Under the pieces are notes generated by a model. The model was not told where the DNA came from. It worked only from the letters and a program-made list of their open reading frames with translations, and ran no database searches. A program made the position numbers and the translations under genes. Below, one piece after another: positions 8,717 through 17,036 of a stretch of 64,000 bases of DNA (positions are counted from its first letter, which is position 1; each line of letters starts with the position of its first letter). The stretch comes from Streptomyces venezuelae (GTDB lineage: Bacteria; Actinomycetota; Actinomycetes; Streptomycetales; Streptomycetaceae), in the NCBI RefSeq assembly GCF_008642355.1, contig NZ_CP029193.1, positions 2,876,001 to 2,940,000 of the forward strand, read 5' to 3'.

Positions 8717-8789
8717 GCCCCCGTAGCTCAGCGGATAGAGCACGTGCCTTCTAAGCGCTTGGCCGCAGGTTCGAGTCCTGCCGGGGGCG
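8717..8789 (+). tRNA. tRNA-Arg (anticodon UCU)
   Basis: Cloverleaf of 73 nt: acceptor GCCCCCG (8717-8723) pairs with CGGGGGC (8782-8788), discriminator G8789; D stem GCTC/GAGC; anticodon loop CTTCTAA with TCT at 8750-8752; T arm GCAGG-TTCGAGT-CCTGC. The anticodon stem has one C-U mismatch (27-43) and one G-U pair. CCA is not encoded. Decodes AGA/AGG arginine codons, which are rare in this GC-rich genome. A hairpin terminator follows. Confidence 0.93.
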
Positions 8790-8796
8790 CGCATGG

Positions 8797-8824
8797 CCCC
8801 TCACCTGCGGAAACGCGTGAGGGG
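8797..8824 (+). terminator. Terminator after tRNA-Arg
   Basis: 8-bp stem CCCCTCAC (8797-8804) / GTGAGGGG (8817-8824) with a 12-nt loop, followed by TCTCTT, 8 nt after the tRNA. Confidence 0.75.
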
Positions 8825-8891
8825 TCTCTTCATGTCCGGCCGCGCAACGCGCTGAGAACAGTGGCTCTGGTCCCGAGCTACGGGCCGGCCG

Positions 8892-10826
8892 CTACCCGCC
8901 GTACAACTCCTCGATCTCCTCCGCGTACGCCTCCGTCACCGCATGCCGTTTGATCTTGAGGGAAGGGGTCAGCAGGCCGTTGTCCTCCGTGAACTCGCCG
9001 CCCACTATCGCGAATTTTCGGATCGACTCCGCCTTCGAGACCGCCTCGTTCGCGTAGTCCACCGCCCTTTGGACCTCCGCGATCATTTGCGGGTCGTGGG
9101 CCAGTTGGGCGAGCGGCGTGTCCGTCGGGCGCTTGCGTACCGTGAGCCAGTGGTTGACCGCTTCGGGGTCGAGGGTCACGAGGGCGGCCACGTAGGAGCG
9201 GTTGTCGCCCACGACTATGCACTGGCCTACCGGCGAGCGGCTGCGCAGTCTGTCCTCCAGGATCGCGGGCGAGACGTTCTTGCCGCCCGACGTCACGAGG
9301 ATGTCCTTCTTGCGGCCGGTGATCGTGAGGTAGCCCTCGTCGTCCAGCGCGCCCAAGTCACCCGTCGCGAACCATTCGTCGGTCAGTACGGCGTCCGTCG
9401 CCTCCGGGTTGTTCCAGTACGAGCCGAAGACGATGCCGCCCTTGATCAGTACCTCTCCGTCGTCCGCGATGCGTATGGACGTGCCCGGCACTGGTAGGCC
9501 CACCGTCCCGGGGCGGGGCTTGAGGGGTGGGGTGATGGTGGCGGCGGCCGTCGTCTCGGTCAGGCCGTACCCCTCGTAGATGATGATCCCCGCGGCGTAG
9601 AAGAAGAGGTTCAGGTTGCGGTCCAAGGGGGAACCGCCGCTGATCGCGTACCGCAGGCGGCCGCCGACCTCCTTGCGGATGCGGCGGTAGACGAGGAGTT
9701 CGTAGAGCGCCCAGCCCGCGCGGAGGGCGAGTGACGGGCCCGGAGCGCTGCCGTCCAGGAACCTGCTCAGGTACGCCTCGCCGAAGCGCACCGCTGTCCG
9801 TTCGGCGCGGTCGAACGATGCGGCTCGGCCGATCTTCTCCGCCGTCGCGCGGCCCGTCTCGTGGATCTTCTCGAAGAGGTAGGGGACTCCGACGACGAAG
9901 GTGGGCTTGAACGCCCGGAGCTCCGGGCGCAGATCGTCCGGCTTGATGCTCGGGCAGTGGCCGAGCTCGATGCGCGCCATCATGCAGGCGATCTGGATGC
10001 TGCGGCCCAGGATGTGGGCGAGCGGCAGGAAGAGGAGCGTCGAGGCGACCTGGCCCGTGATCTCCTTGAAGACGGGGTGCAGCAGGTCGACGGTGTTCGC
10101 CGCCTCCGCGTGCAGGTTGCCGTGCGTCAGGACGCAGCCCTTTGGGCGGCCCGTGGTGCCCGAGGTGTAGCAGAGCGTCGCGATGGAGTCCGGGGTCAGC
10201 GCGGACCTGCGTTTCGTGACCTCCTCGTCCGACAGGTCGCGGCCGAGCGCGCCGAGTTCCGCCATCGCTCCGCTGTCGATGGTGCGGATGCGGAGCGCCG
10301 GTCCGTCAGGGGTGCGCGGGGCGGCCAACGCCTCCTCCGCCGTCCTCGCGTTCTCCGGCGTCTCGGCGATCAGGAACCGCGCGCCCGAGTCGCGGACGAT
10401 CCACTCGATCTGCTCCGCCGACGACGTCGCGTAGATGGGGACGGTCTGGCCGCCCGCCGCCCAGATCGCGAAGTCCAGGACGGCCCACTCGTAGCGCGTA
10501 CGGGACATGAGTGCGACGCGACCGCCCGGTTCCAGGCCGTCCGCGATCAGGCCCTTCGCCGTCTCCGTCACCTCGCGCGCGAAGGCCGCCGCGGTGACGG
10601 GGTACCACCGGCCGCCGCGCTTGCGCCGCAGGACCACGGTGTCGGGGGCCTCAACCGCGTTGGTGAAGGGGATGTCCGCGGTGCTGCCCGCGGTGGCCCG
10701 GGGCACGAGGGGTGCGGTACGTGCCTCGCGTACCGTGCCGTGCTGGTCCTTGACGAGTTCGACCTCGGCGCGTACCGCCAGGTCGCTGTGGCGCCGTGCC
10801 CTCTTCAGATCCTTGCGTACGCCCAT
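8892..10826 (-). CDS. Long-chain fatty acid-CoA ligase (AMP-forming)
   Basis: The 644-aa protein is an ANL-superfamily adenylate-forming enzyme of the FadD15/FACS type. It shows the phosphate-binding motif YTSGTTGRPKG near residues 215-225, GYGLTET near 410-420, the hinge TGDLGALDDEGY and TGRKKDILVTSGGKN. It activates fatty acids to acyl-CoA for beta-oxidation or lipid synthesis. The tandem operator pair at 10881-10912 in its promoter matches the pair between tetR and the SCP2 gene, so the adjacent TetR protein likely represses it. Confidence 0.92.
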   Translation of the reverse strand: MGVRKDLKRARRHSDLAVRAEVELVKDQHGTVREARTAPLVPRATAGSTADIPFTNAVEAPDTVVLRRKRGGRWYPVTAAAFAREVTETAKGLIADGLEPGGRVALMSRTRYEWAVLDFAIWAAGGQTVPIYATSSAEQIEWIVRDSGARFLIAETPENARTAEEALAAPRTPDGPALRIRTIDSGAMAELGALGRDLSDEEVTKRRSALTPDSIATLCYTSGTTGRPKGCVLTHGNLHAEAANTVDLLHPVFKEITGQVASTLLFLPLAHILGRSIQIACMMARIELGHCPSIKPDDLRPELRAFKPTFVVGVPYLFEKIHETGRATAEKIGRAASFDRAERTAVRFGEAYLSRFLDGSAPGPSLALRAGWALYELLVYRRIRKEVGGRLRYAISGGSPLDRNLNLFFYAAGIIIYEGYGLTETTAAATITPPLKPRPGTVGLPVPGTSIRIADDGEVLIKGGIVFGSYWNNPEATDAVLTDEWFATGDLGALDDEGYLTITGRKKDILVTSGGKNVSPAILEDRLRSRSPVGQCIVVGDNRSYVAALVTLDPEAVNHWLTVRKRPTDTPLAQLAHDPQMIAEVQRAVDYANEAVSKAESIRKFAIVGGEFTEDNGLLTPSLKIKRHAVTEAYAEEIEELYGG

Positions 10827-10880
10827 GACGGCTCCCCGGCTTCCGGTTCCCAGCTGATGTGCAGGCGATCGGTGCGCGTA

Positions 10881-10912
10881 CTTACTCGTGGGTCAACTTA
10901 CTGGTACGTAAG
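10881..10912. promoter_or_regulatory. Tandem operator upstream of the acyl-CoA ligase gene
   Basis: Two adjoining 16-bp units: CTTAC-N6-GTCAA (10881-10896, imperfect) and CTTAC-N6-GTAAG (10897-10912, perfect). The same unit, also in tandem, occurs at 11739-11770 by tetR. They lie 55-86 nt upstream of the ligase start. Confidence 0.75.
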
Positions 10913-10993
10913 GAAAATTCAAGGGGAGCGGACGGTCCGTTACGGTTGCGACGCCCCGCGGCGCGGGGCCGGACCGCCTCGTCGGCAGCCCCC

Positions 10994-11710
10994 TCACCCC
11001 GTCGCCGGCTTCCACGCCTCCCCCTCCAGCACCCGCCCCATCCCGACCCACACCATGTTCATCAGCCGCAGCGTCACGCCCTCCGGCGACTGGCCGGGGT
11101 GCCGGGCCATCCAGTCCGTCAGCGAGTCCGCCGCGCCCACCAGCGCGTGCGCCACGAAATCCGCGTCCTCGTCCGACAGTTGTGCCGCCGGGCCCGCCTC
11201 CGCGATGCCCGCGCGCACCAGCCCCGCCACCTCCGCCATCACCGCGACGCGGGCCTCGGCGACCGCCGCCGCGATGGCCTCGCTCAGCTCCGACGCCTGG
11301 CGGTGCAGCACCACCCAGCTGTCGCGGTGCTCGGCGACGAACGCGAAGAACGCGAGCAGGCCCGCGTACAGGCGGAGTTCGGGGGTCGCGCCGCCCGCCG
11401 TCGCCGCGCCCTGGAAGGCGCCGACCAGGCGGTCCGCCTCACGCCGCAGGCAGGTGAGGAAGAGGCCCTCCTTGGAGTCCAGGTACAGATAGACCATCGG
11501 CTTGGAGATGCCCGCCAGTTCGGCGATCTCGTCCACCGAAGCGCCGTGGTAGCCACGCTTGGCGAAGACCTGGACCGCCACGTCGACGATCTGCCGCTCC
11601 CGCTCACGGCGCGGCACTCGGCGCCTGCGCGGGGTTCTGGTCTCCCTCGACGCCGATGCGCTCCTCGGCTCCGGCGCGTCGTCGGATGTGCCGCTCGCCC
11701 TTGCGCTCAC
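10994..11710 (-). CDS. TetR/AcrR-family transcriptional regulator
   Basis: 238 aa. After a basic, low-complexity N-terminal tail of about 35 residues comes a TetR helix-turn-helix: RQIVDVAVQVFAKRGY, then VDEIAELAGISKPMVYLYLDSKEGLF, followed by an all-helical ligand domain. Divergent from the SCP2 gene and adjacent to the acyl-CoA ligase gene; tandem CTTAC-N6-GTAAG palindromes are present in both promoter regions. The most economical reading is an acyl-CoA or fatty-acid responsive repressor of the ligase, the SCP2 gene and itself. The ligand is inference. Confidence 0.9.
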   Translation of the reverse strand: MSARASGTSDDAPEPRSASASRETRTPRRRRVPRRERERQIVDVAVQVFAKRGYHGASVDEIAELAGISKPMVYLYLDSKEGLFLTCLRREADRLVGAFQGAATAGGATPELRLYAGLLAFFAFVAEHRDSWVVLHRQASELSEAIAAAVAEARVAVMAEVAGLVRAGIAEAGPAAQLSDEDADFVAHALVGAADSLTDWMARHPGQSPEGVTLRLMNMVWVGMGRVLEGEAWKPATG

Positions 11711-11738
11711 CCTTGTCAGCCTCCCTGGCGACGATTAC

Positions 11739-11770
11739 CTTACCGCTTAGTAAGTTTACTGCAGAGTAAG
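11739..11770. promoter_or_regulatory. Tandem TetR-type operator between tetR and the SCP2 gene
   Basis: Two adjoining 16-bp units: CTTAC-N6-GTAAG (11739-11754, perfect arms) and TTTAC-N6-GTAAG (11755-11770). The second unit overlaps the AAGGAG ribosome-binding site (11768-11773) of the SCP2 gene, so binding could block both transcription and access to the start region. Confidence 0.8.
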
Positions 11771-11779
11771 GAGTTTGCC

Positions 11780-12250
11780 GTGGCCGACGACATCAGCAGG
11801 ATCGCCGAACTCGACTTCGCCGGCGTCACGCCCGAGGAGTTCGCGCGGATCGTGAAAGGGCTCTCCGGCAAGCAGTTCACCGAGATCGCCGAGGACGGCA
11901 CGCTGCGCGGCCGCATCCTCCAGGAGGTCTTCGGGCGGATGGAACGACAGTTCAAGCCCGAAGCGGCCGCTTCGGTGACCGCGCTCATCCGCTGGAAGAT
12001 CACCGGCAGCGGCGGCAACGAGGACGTGGTGTACGAGACGGACATCGCCGACGGCACGTGCGTCGTGCGCGAAGGGCAGTCGGAGTCGAAGCCGCGGGTC
12101 ACGCTGATCCTCGCCGACGCCGAGTTCCTCAAGCTGGTGTCCGGAAACGTCGGTCCCGTCGCGCTGTTCATGATGCGCAAGGTACGGGTCGTGGGTGATG
12201 TGGCGCTGGCGGCGGGGCTCACGCGGTACTTCGACATTCCCAAGGCCTGA
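11780..12250 (+). CDS. SCP2 sterol-binding domain protein
   Basis: 156 aa starting at GTG 11780, 6 nt after AAGGAG. Single SCP2 domain: residues about 20-145 contain RIVKGLSGKQFTEIAEDG, ALIRWKITGSGG and the late KLVSGNVGPVALFMMRKVRVVGD segment typical of the family. SCP2 domains bind lipids or acyl-CoA and present them to enzymes. Its promoter shares operators with the acyl-CoA ligase gene, supporting a role in fatty acid handling. No signal peptide is present. Confidence 0.88.
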   Translation: MADDISRIAELDFAGVTPEEFARIVKGLSGKQFTEIAEDGTLRGRILQEVFGRMERQFKPEAAASVTALIRWKITGSGGNEDVVYETDIADGTCVVREGQSESKPRVTLILADAEFLKLVSGNVGPVALFMMRKVRVVGDVALAAGLTRYFDIPKA

Positions 12251-12344
12251 CGGCCCCGTCGGGCGAGGTCCGGCGGCCCCGTCACCGGGGTCCTGTGCCT
12301 GCGGCCCTCTCAAGCCGTCGTCGGCCCGCGCCGATGCAGTGATC

Positions 12345-14099
12345 ATGACGACGTCCGCGTACACCTCCGTCCGTGACCCCGAAACCGTCGCCGCCGGGCC
12401 CCTTCCGGATGCGGGCGCGCCCGGCCGATGGCGGGCCCACGCCCGGCTCGTGGCCTGCCTGCTGCCCGCACTCGTCATCGGCTTCGCCGGCTTCCAGCGG
12501 CGCTGGATGTCCGACGACGGGCACATCTACGTCCGTACGGTCCGGCAGGTCCTCGCCGGCAACGGGCCCGTCTTCAACGCGGGCGAGCGCGCCGAGTCGT
12601 CCACCGGCACCCTGTGGCAGTGGCTGCTGGTGGCGGGCGGGGCGGTGGGGGCCGATGTGGCGACCGTGGCGATGTACGGGGGGCTGCTGTTCACCGTTGC
12701 CGGGTTCGCGCTGGCGGGGGTGGGGGCGGCGGTGCGGCCGCGGGGAGACGGCCGGGGCGGGCGCGGGCTCCTCGTGCCCTGCGGCGCCCTCGTCCTGCTC
12801 GCGCTCCCGCCCGTCTGGGACTTCGCCACCTCCGGCCTGGAGACCGGGCTCGCCACCTGCTGGATCGCGGGCGCCTGGCTCGCGCTCGTGGCGCGCCCCC
12901 GTTCGCTCGTGACCTGCGCCGTGCTCGGTCTCGGACCGCTCGTACGGCCCGACCTGGCGCTGGTGTCGGTCGTCTTCCTGGCAGCGCAGTGGGTGAGGGT
13001 ACGGCCCTCGTGGCGCGGGGCGCTCGCCGGGGCCGGGGTCGCCGGGACGCTCCCGGTCGCGTACGAGATCTTCCGCATGGGGTACTACGGGCATCTGATG
13101 CCGCTGCCCGGCGTCACGAAGGAGGCGTCGCGGAGTCTCTGGGGGCGAGGGTTCGACTACCTCTGGGACTTCGCCGGGCCGTACGCGCTGTGGCTACCGG
13201 TGGCCGCGGTCACGACGGCGGTGCTGTACGCGGGGAGGTCCGGCGTACGGCGGGTACGCGGCCCCGGCGGCCCCGGCGCCCTGCGGGACATCGCCCCTGT
13301 CGTCGCTCCCCTCCTCGCCGGTGCCCTCTGCTGGCTCTACGTCATCAAGGTCGGCGGCGACTTCATGCACGGCCGGATGTTCCTGCCGGGGCTGCTCCTG
13401 ATGCTGCTGCCCGTCTTCCTGGTGCCCCTCACGCGCGTGTGGGGCGTCGCCGCGCTGGTGGTCGGCGTGTGGGCCGTCGCGTGTGCGGGCGCGCTGCGGG
13501 TGCCGTACGAGGGGCGGATCGGCGCGGGCGGCATCGCGGACGAGCGAGGCGTGTACGTGCGTCAGAACGCCGCTCCGCACCCCCTCCACCACGACTTCGC
13601 GGGCCAGCCCGGAAACCGGGCGTACGGCGCGCTCGTACGGGAGGCGGCGCGGAGCGGCGCCCCGACCCTGCTCCTCGCGCAGACGCCCGTGGCGGGCGGG
13701 GCGCCAGGGGTGACAGGGGTCTACAACACGCTCGGCTTCAGCGGGTCCGTCGTTCCGCTCTCCGGCGCGGCTCTCGATCCCATCGGGCTCGCCTACCCCC
13801 TGGCCGCGCACTCCGAAGGCATCGTCAACGGCCGCGTGGGGCACGACAAGCGGCTGCCCGACGAGTGGATCGTCGCCGAGCGTGGCGCCGCCGACGTGCC
13901 CGAAGGTCTCGACCCCGAGCGCGTCGACGCCGCCCGCCGTGCCCTGCGCTGCGGGCCCCTCGCGGAGCTGCGGGCCGCCACCCGCGCGCCTCTGACGATG
14001 GGCCGTTTCTGGCGGAATCTGACGGGGGCGATGGAGCGCACGTCGTTCCGCTTCCCGAACGACCCGGTGCGGGCGGAACGACAGTTGTGCGGACGTTAG
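12345..14099 (+). CDS. GT-C type membrane glycosyltransferase (AftB-like)
   Basis: 584 aa with about ten membrane helices. The first loop has MSDDGHIYVRTVRQVLAGNGPVFNAGE followed by a short ST-rich stretch and a TLWQWLL segment; the acidic DD and the AGNGPVFN motif are the catalytic-loop signature of decaprenyl-phosphate-dependent GT-C arabinofuranosyl/mannosyl transferases such as mycobacterial AftB. A later VGGDFMHGRMFLP motif also matches that group. The ATG at 12345 was chosen; no strong RBS. Its stop overlaps that of the convergent vWA gene by 3 nt. In Streptomyces, which lacks arabinogalactan, the acceptor is unknown. Confidence 0.8.
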   Translation: MTTSAYTSVRDPETVAAGPLPDAGAPGRWRAHARLVACLLPALVIGFAGFQRRWMSDDGHIYVRTVRQVLAGNGPVFNAGERAESSTGTLWQWLLVAGGAVGADVATVAMYGGLLFTVAGFALAGVGAAVRPRGDGRGGRGLLVPCGALVLLALPPVWDFATSGLETGLATCWIAGAWLALVARPRSLVTCAVLGLGPLVRPDLALVSVVFLAAQWVRVRPSWRGALAGAGVAGTLPVAYEIFRMGYYGHLMPLPGVTKEASRSLWGRGFDYLWDFAGPYALWLPVAAVTTAVLYAGRSGVRRVRGPGGPGALRDIAPVVAPLLAGALCWLYVIKVGGDFMHGRMFLPGLLLMLLPVFLVPLTRVWGVAALVVGVWAVACAGALRVPYEGRIGAGGIADERGVYVRQNAAPHPLHHDFAGQPGNRAYGALVREAARSGAPTLLLAQTPVAGGAPGVTGVYNTLGFSGSVVPLSGAALDPIGLAYPLAAHSEGIVNGRVGHDKRLPDEWIVAERGAADVPEGLDPERVDAARRALRCGPLAELRAATRAPLTMGRFWRNLTGAMERTSFRFPNDPVRAERQLCGR

Positions 14100-15781
14100 C
14101 CTGCGGCGAGGCGTGCCGCCTGGTCGATCGACGACGTCAGTTCGCGGACCTGCCTCGTGCGCGTCGGCAGCGCGTGGGCCCGCTCGGAAAGCTCCGCGAA
14201 GGACGGGGCGGCGGGGATCGGCGTGACGGGGGCCCGTGAGGCGGGGTTCGGCGTGGCGGGGTTCGGCGTGGTGGCGTGCGGCTCGGGGAGGTCCCGGTCC
14301 ACGTGGCCGCCGGGCGGGGCGGCCGTGCGCAGGGCGTCCGCGAAGTACGCCGCGACCGCCGTGACCTGGAGGCCCGCGTCCGCCTCCCCGAGCGACCCGT
14401 CGAGGTCGGCCGTCCCGATGCGGCCCGACTCCTCGCGCGGCGCGCGGCTGCCCGGGTCGAGCCAGCGCACGCTCGCCGTGGCCAGCCGGCCGTCCGCCCC
14501 CGGCCTGGTCCGCACCGCGTACAGCGCCGTCACCGTGTGGCCGGGGCCGATCTCCCCGCCGTCCACGGAGTCGTCGCGGAAGTCGTCGTCGGCGACCTCC
14601 CTGTTGTTGTACCCGATGAGCCGGAACTGTTCGACCGTCTCCGGGTCGAAGGCCACCTGCGCCTTGGCGTCGCGGGCCCGCAGCTCGATGTGGGCGGGCA
14701 GTTGCTCGCAGAACACCTCGCGGGCTTCCGCTTCGTCCGACACGTACGTCGTGTGGCCGTCGCCCTTGTCGGCGAGCCGCTCCATCAAGGCGTCGCCGTA
14801 GTCGCTGCCGACACCGACGCCGAAGAGGGTGATGCCGTGCTCGCGGCGGGCGTCGGAGATGCGGCCCAGGATGCCGTCCGCGCTGGTCTCGCCCGTGTTG
14901 GCGAGGGCGTCGGAGAGCAGGACGACGCGGTTGGTCGCGCCTTCCTTCCTGCCGCGCACGGCCGTGTCGTAGCCGGTGGTGATGCCCGCTTCGAGGTTGG
15001 TGGACCGGGACGGCTCCAGCTCCGCGACGGCCCGGTGCACGCGCGTACGCCCCCCGACGTCCTCTCCATCGTCCCCGGCGCCCTCTCCCCTGCCCCCGCC
15101 GTCCCCGAGGCGCGTCATCGGCAGGACCGTCTCCGCCGTGTCGCTGAAGGTGACGAGGGCGACCGAGTCGTCGGGGCGCAGCCGGTCGGTCATGAGGCCG
15201 AGCGAACGCTTCACGAGATCGAGGCGGCCGGGTTCCGCCATGGAGCCCGACACGTCGATGACGAAGGTGAGGGCGGCGGGCGGCCGTTCGGTCTCGGCGG
15301 GTTCACCGCGGGTGGCGAGGCCGACCCGGACCAGCGACCAGCCGTCGTCGTCCGTACGGGCGCCGTCCACGCTCACGGAGAACCCGTCGCCGTCGGGCCT
15401 CGGGTAGTCCTGCCGGAAGCTGTTGACGAATTCCTCGGGACGGACCGTCGACGGATCGGGCAGGCGTCCTTCGGCGATTGTGCGGCGCGCGAAGCCGTAC
15501 GAGGCGGTGTCGACGTCCAGGGCGAACGTGGAGAGGTGGTCGGGTGCGAACTCCCGCCGCTCGTCGTCGCCTTGGCCACCGGGGGGCGCGGCTCCGGTCC
15601 CGCCGTTCGGGAGGGCGGGCGCGGGCGCGGGCATCGGCGCGCTGTCACGCTTCTCGCCGCTGTCCCCGGTGGCCCGCTCCGCGCCGTCGCCCCCGCCGCT
15701 GCACCCGGCGAGCGCGACACCCCCCGCCACGGCTAGGGCAAGGATTCCCTGCCGCATCCGTCCGCTCCGCCGAGTCCCCAT
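14096..15781 (-). CDS. vWA-domain lipoprotein (YfbK-like)
   Basis: 561 aa. The N terminus is a lipoprotein signal with lipobox LAGC, followed by a Pro/Ala/Gly linker. Next are the YfbK-type N-terminal region (STFALDVDTASYGFARRTI), a von Willebrand A domain with MIDAS DVSGSM and TNLEAGI, and a DUF3520-like C-terminal domain. Such proteins bind divalent metal and partner proteins at the outer face of the membrane; the partner is unknown. Start ATG 15781 has GAGGGGG upstream; a GTG at 15808 lacks an RBS. Ends overlapping the convergent glycosyltransferase. Confidence 0.85.
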   Translation of the reverse strand: MGTRRSGRMRQGILALAVAGGVALAGCSGGGDGAERATGDSGEKRDSAPMPAPAPALPNGGTGAAPPGGQGDDERREFAPDHLSTFALDVDTASYGFARRTIAEGRLPDPSTVRPEEFVNSFRQDYPRPDGDGFSVSVDGARTDDDGWSLVRVGLATRGEPAETERPPAALTFVIDVSGSMAEPGRLDLVKRSLGLMTDRLRPDDSVALVTFSDTAETVLPMTRLGDGGGRGEGAGDDGEDVGGRTRVHRAVAELEPSRSTNLEAGITTGYDTAVRGRKEGATNRVVLLSDALANTGETSADGILGRISDARREHGITLFGVGVGSDYGDALMERLADKGDGHTTYVSDEAEAREVFCEQLPAHIELRARDAKAQVAFDPETVEQFRLIGYNNREVADDDFRDDSVDGGEIGPGHTVTALYAVRTRPGADGRLATASVRWLDPGSRAPREESGRIGTADLDGSLGEADAGLQVTAVAAYFADALRTAAPPGGHVDRDLPEPHATTPNPATPNPASRAPVTPIPAAPSFAELSERAHALPTRTRQVRELTSSIDQAARLAAG

Positions 15782-15915
15782 CCGGTCCCCCTCGCGTCGT
15801 CCGCTCACACGACTGTGACGCGGGAGGGCCTTCGAACGATCGCTCGGAACCGTTGCGGAAGCGTCTCGATGCGGCTACGGGCCAGGGGGAAGCCCCTCGG
15901 CCACCGGCCCGCCCC

Positions 15916-16932
15916 TCAGCCCGGCCGGACCAGGAACCGCTGGTCCGCCGCGCCGGAACACGGCTCCTCGATCGCCTCCGCGCCGACAGCGGTGTCGTCG
16001 TCGACGATGCCGATGCACCGGTCGCCGGCGGCCGGACGCAGCCGGAACGCCCCGTCGTCGGGTTCCAGGCGGAAGACGGTCGCGTGCTCGCAATCCTGGC
16101 GGGGTTCGAGCATGCCCTTGATCTGCTTCTCGCCCATGACCGCCAGGCAGCCCTTGCCCATCTCGGGGTGGTGCCACTGGATGCGGTAGAGGTCCTCTCC
16201 CCTCGGTTCGAGGTACGTGCGCGGCACGGGCGCCTTGGCGCAGCGGAGCTGCACGGCGACGGCGCTCTCGTAGGCTCCGGCACGGTCACGGCCGTCGGTC
16301 AGGCACAGGTCGGCCGTGCGGGCGGGGCGGATGGTGACCCAGCCGCCGGGGGCGGAGGCCGACGCCGTGGGCTCGTCCGAGTCGTCGGCGTCGTCGGCGA
16401 GCAGGCCCCAGGCGATGAGGGCCAGCATCGGGACGGCGAGTGCGGTCGCGGCCCCGGCGGCGGCGCCCTTGGCACGGCGCGACCGCGCCTTCGCGGCACG
16501 GGACCGTACGTCCCCCGCGTGGGACCGCGCCTCCCCCGCAGGGGACCGCACCTCCACGGGCGACGCCTTCACCCACGTCATATCGACGACGGCACCCCGA
16601 TCCGCGGCGGGCCCCGCGGTCGGGCGCGCGGAAGCGATCCGGTCTCTCGCGGCGAGCCACGCGTCGGCCCGGTCCCCGTCCCCGCAGGCGTGCACGAACG
16701 CGGCGACGACTTCGGGGCGCGGAAGGCTCGTGCGGCGCAGCACGTCGGCGAGGGTGCTGCGTGCCAGGACGTCACCCCTGCAGGCGGCCCGCTCCTCCAA
16801 CTCGCGATACGTCAGCCCCGAACGCTTCTTCAACTCCCGCATCGCCGCGATGAAACCGGCGACGTCCCGCGCCCGGTGCGGCGACACCTCTTCGTTCGAC
16901 GGTAAGTCCCCCGAGTTCCCCATGCGCCACAT
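15916..16932 (-). CDS. XRE-type HTH membrane protein with ricin-like extracellular domain
   Basis: 338 aa. Residues about 18-95 form an XRE-like helix-turn-helix (GLTYRELEERAACRGDVLARSTLADVLRR). A repetitive linker (VRSPAGEARSHAGDVRSRAAKARSRRAKG) leads to one membrane helix (AGAATALAVPMLALIAWGLL). The exported C-terminal half has Trp/Cys spacing and QxW-like features of ricin-B lectin/RICIN domains. The topology suggests DNA-binding inside and carbohydrate sensing outside, known for this Streptomyces protein type only by annotation. Start at the first ATG, 16932, with AGGGA 9 nt upstream. Confidence 0.75.
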   Translation of the reverse strand: MWRMGNSGDLPSNEEVSPHRARDVAGFIAAMRELKKRSGLTYRELEERAACRGDVLARSTLADVLRRTSLPRPEVVAAFVHACGDGDRADAWLAARDRIASARPTAGPAADRGAVVDMTWVKASPVEVRSPAGEARSHAGDVRSRAAKARSRRAKGAAAGAATALAVPMLALIAWGLLADDADDSDEPTASASAPGGWVTIRPARTADLCLTDGRDRAGAYESAVAVQLRCAKAPVPRTYLEPRGEDLYRIQWHHPEMGKGCLAVMGEKQIKGMLEPRQDCEHATVFRLEPDDGAFRLRPAAGDRCIGIVDDDTAVGAEAIEEPCSGAADQRFLVRPG

Positions 16933-17036
16933 CTTGCTGAGTCCCTGCCAAACGGACAACGCCCTCCGCAGCCACATTCGGCCAAGGCCGGTCCGGGACG
17001 GCTTCCCGGCTTGCTGCGGGGGCCCCGCGTCGCCGC

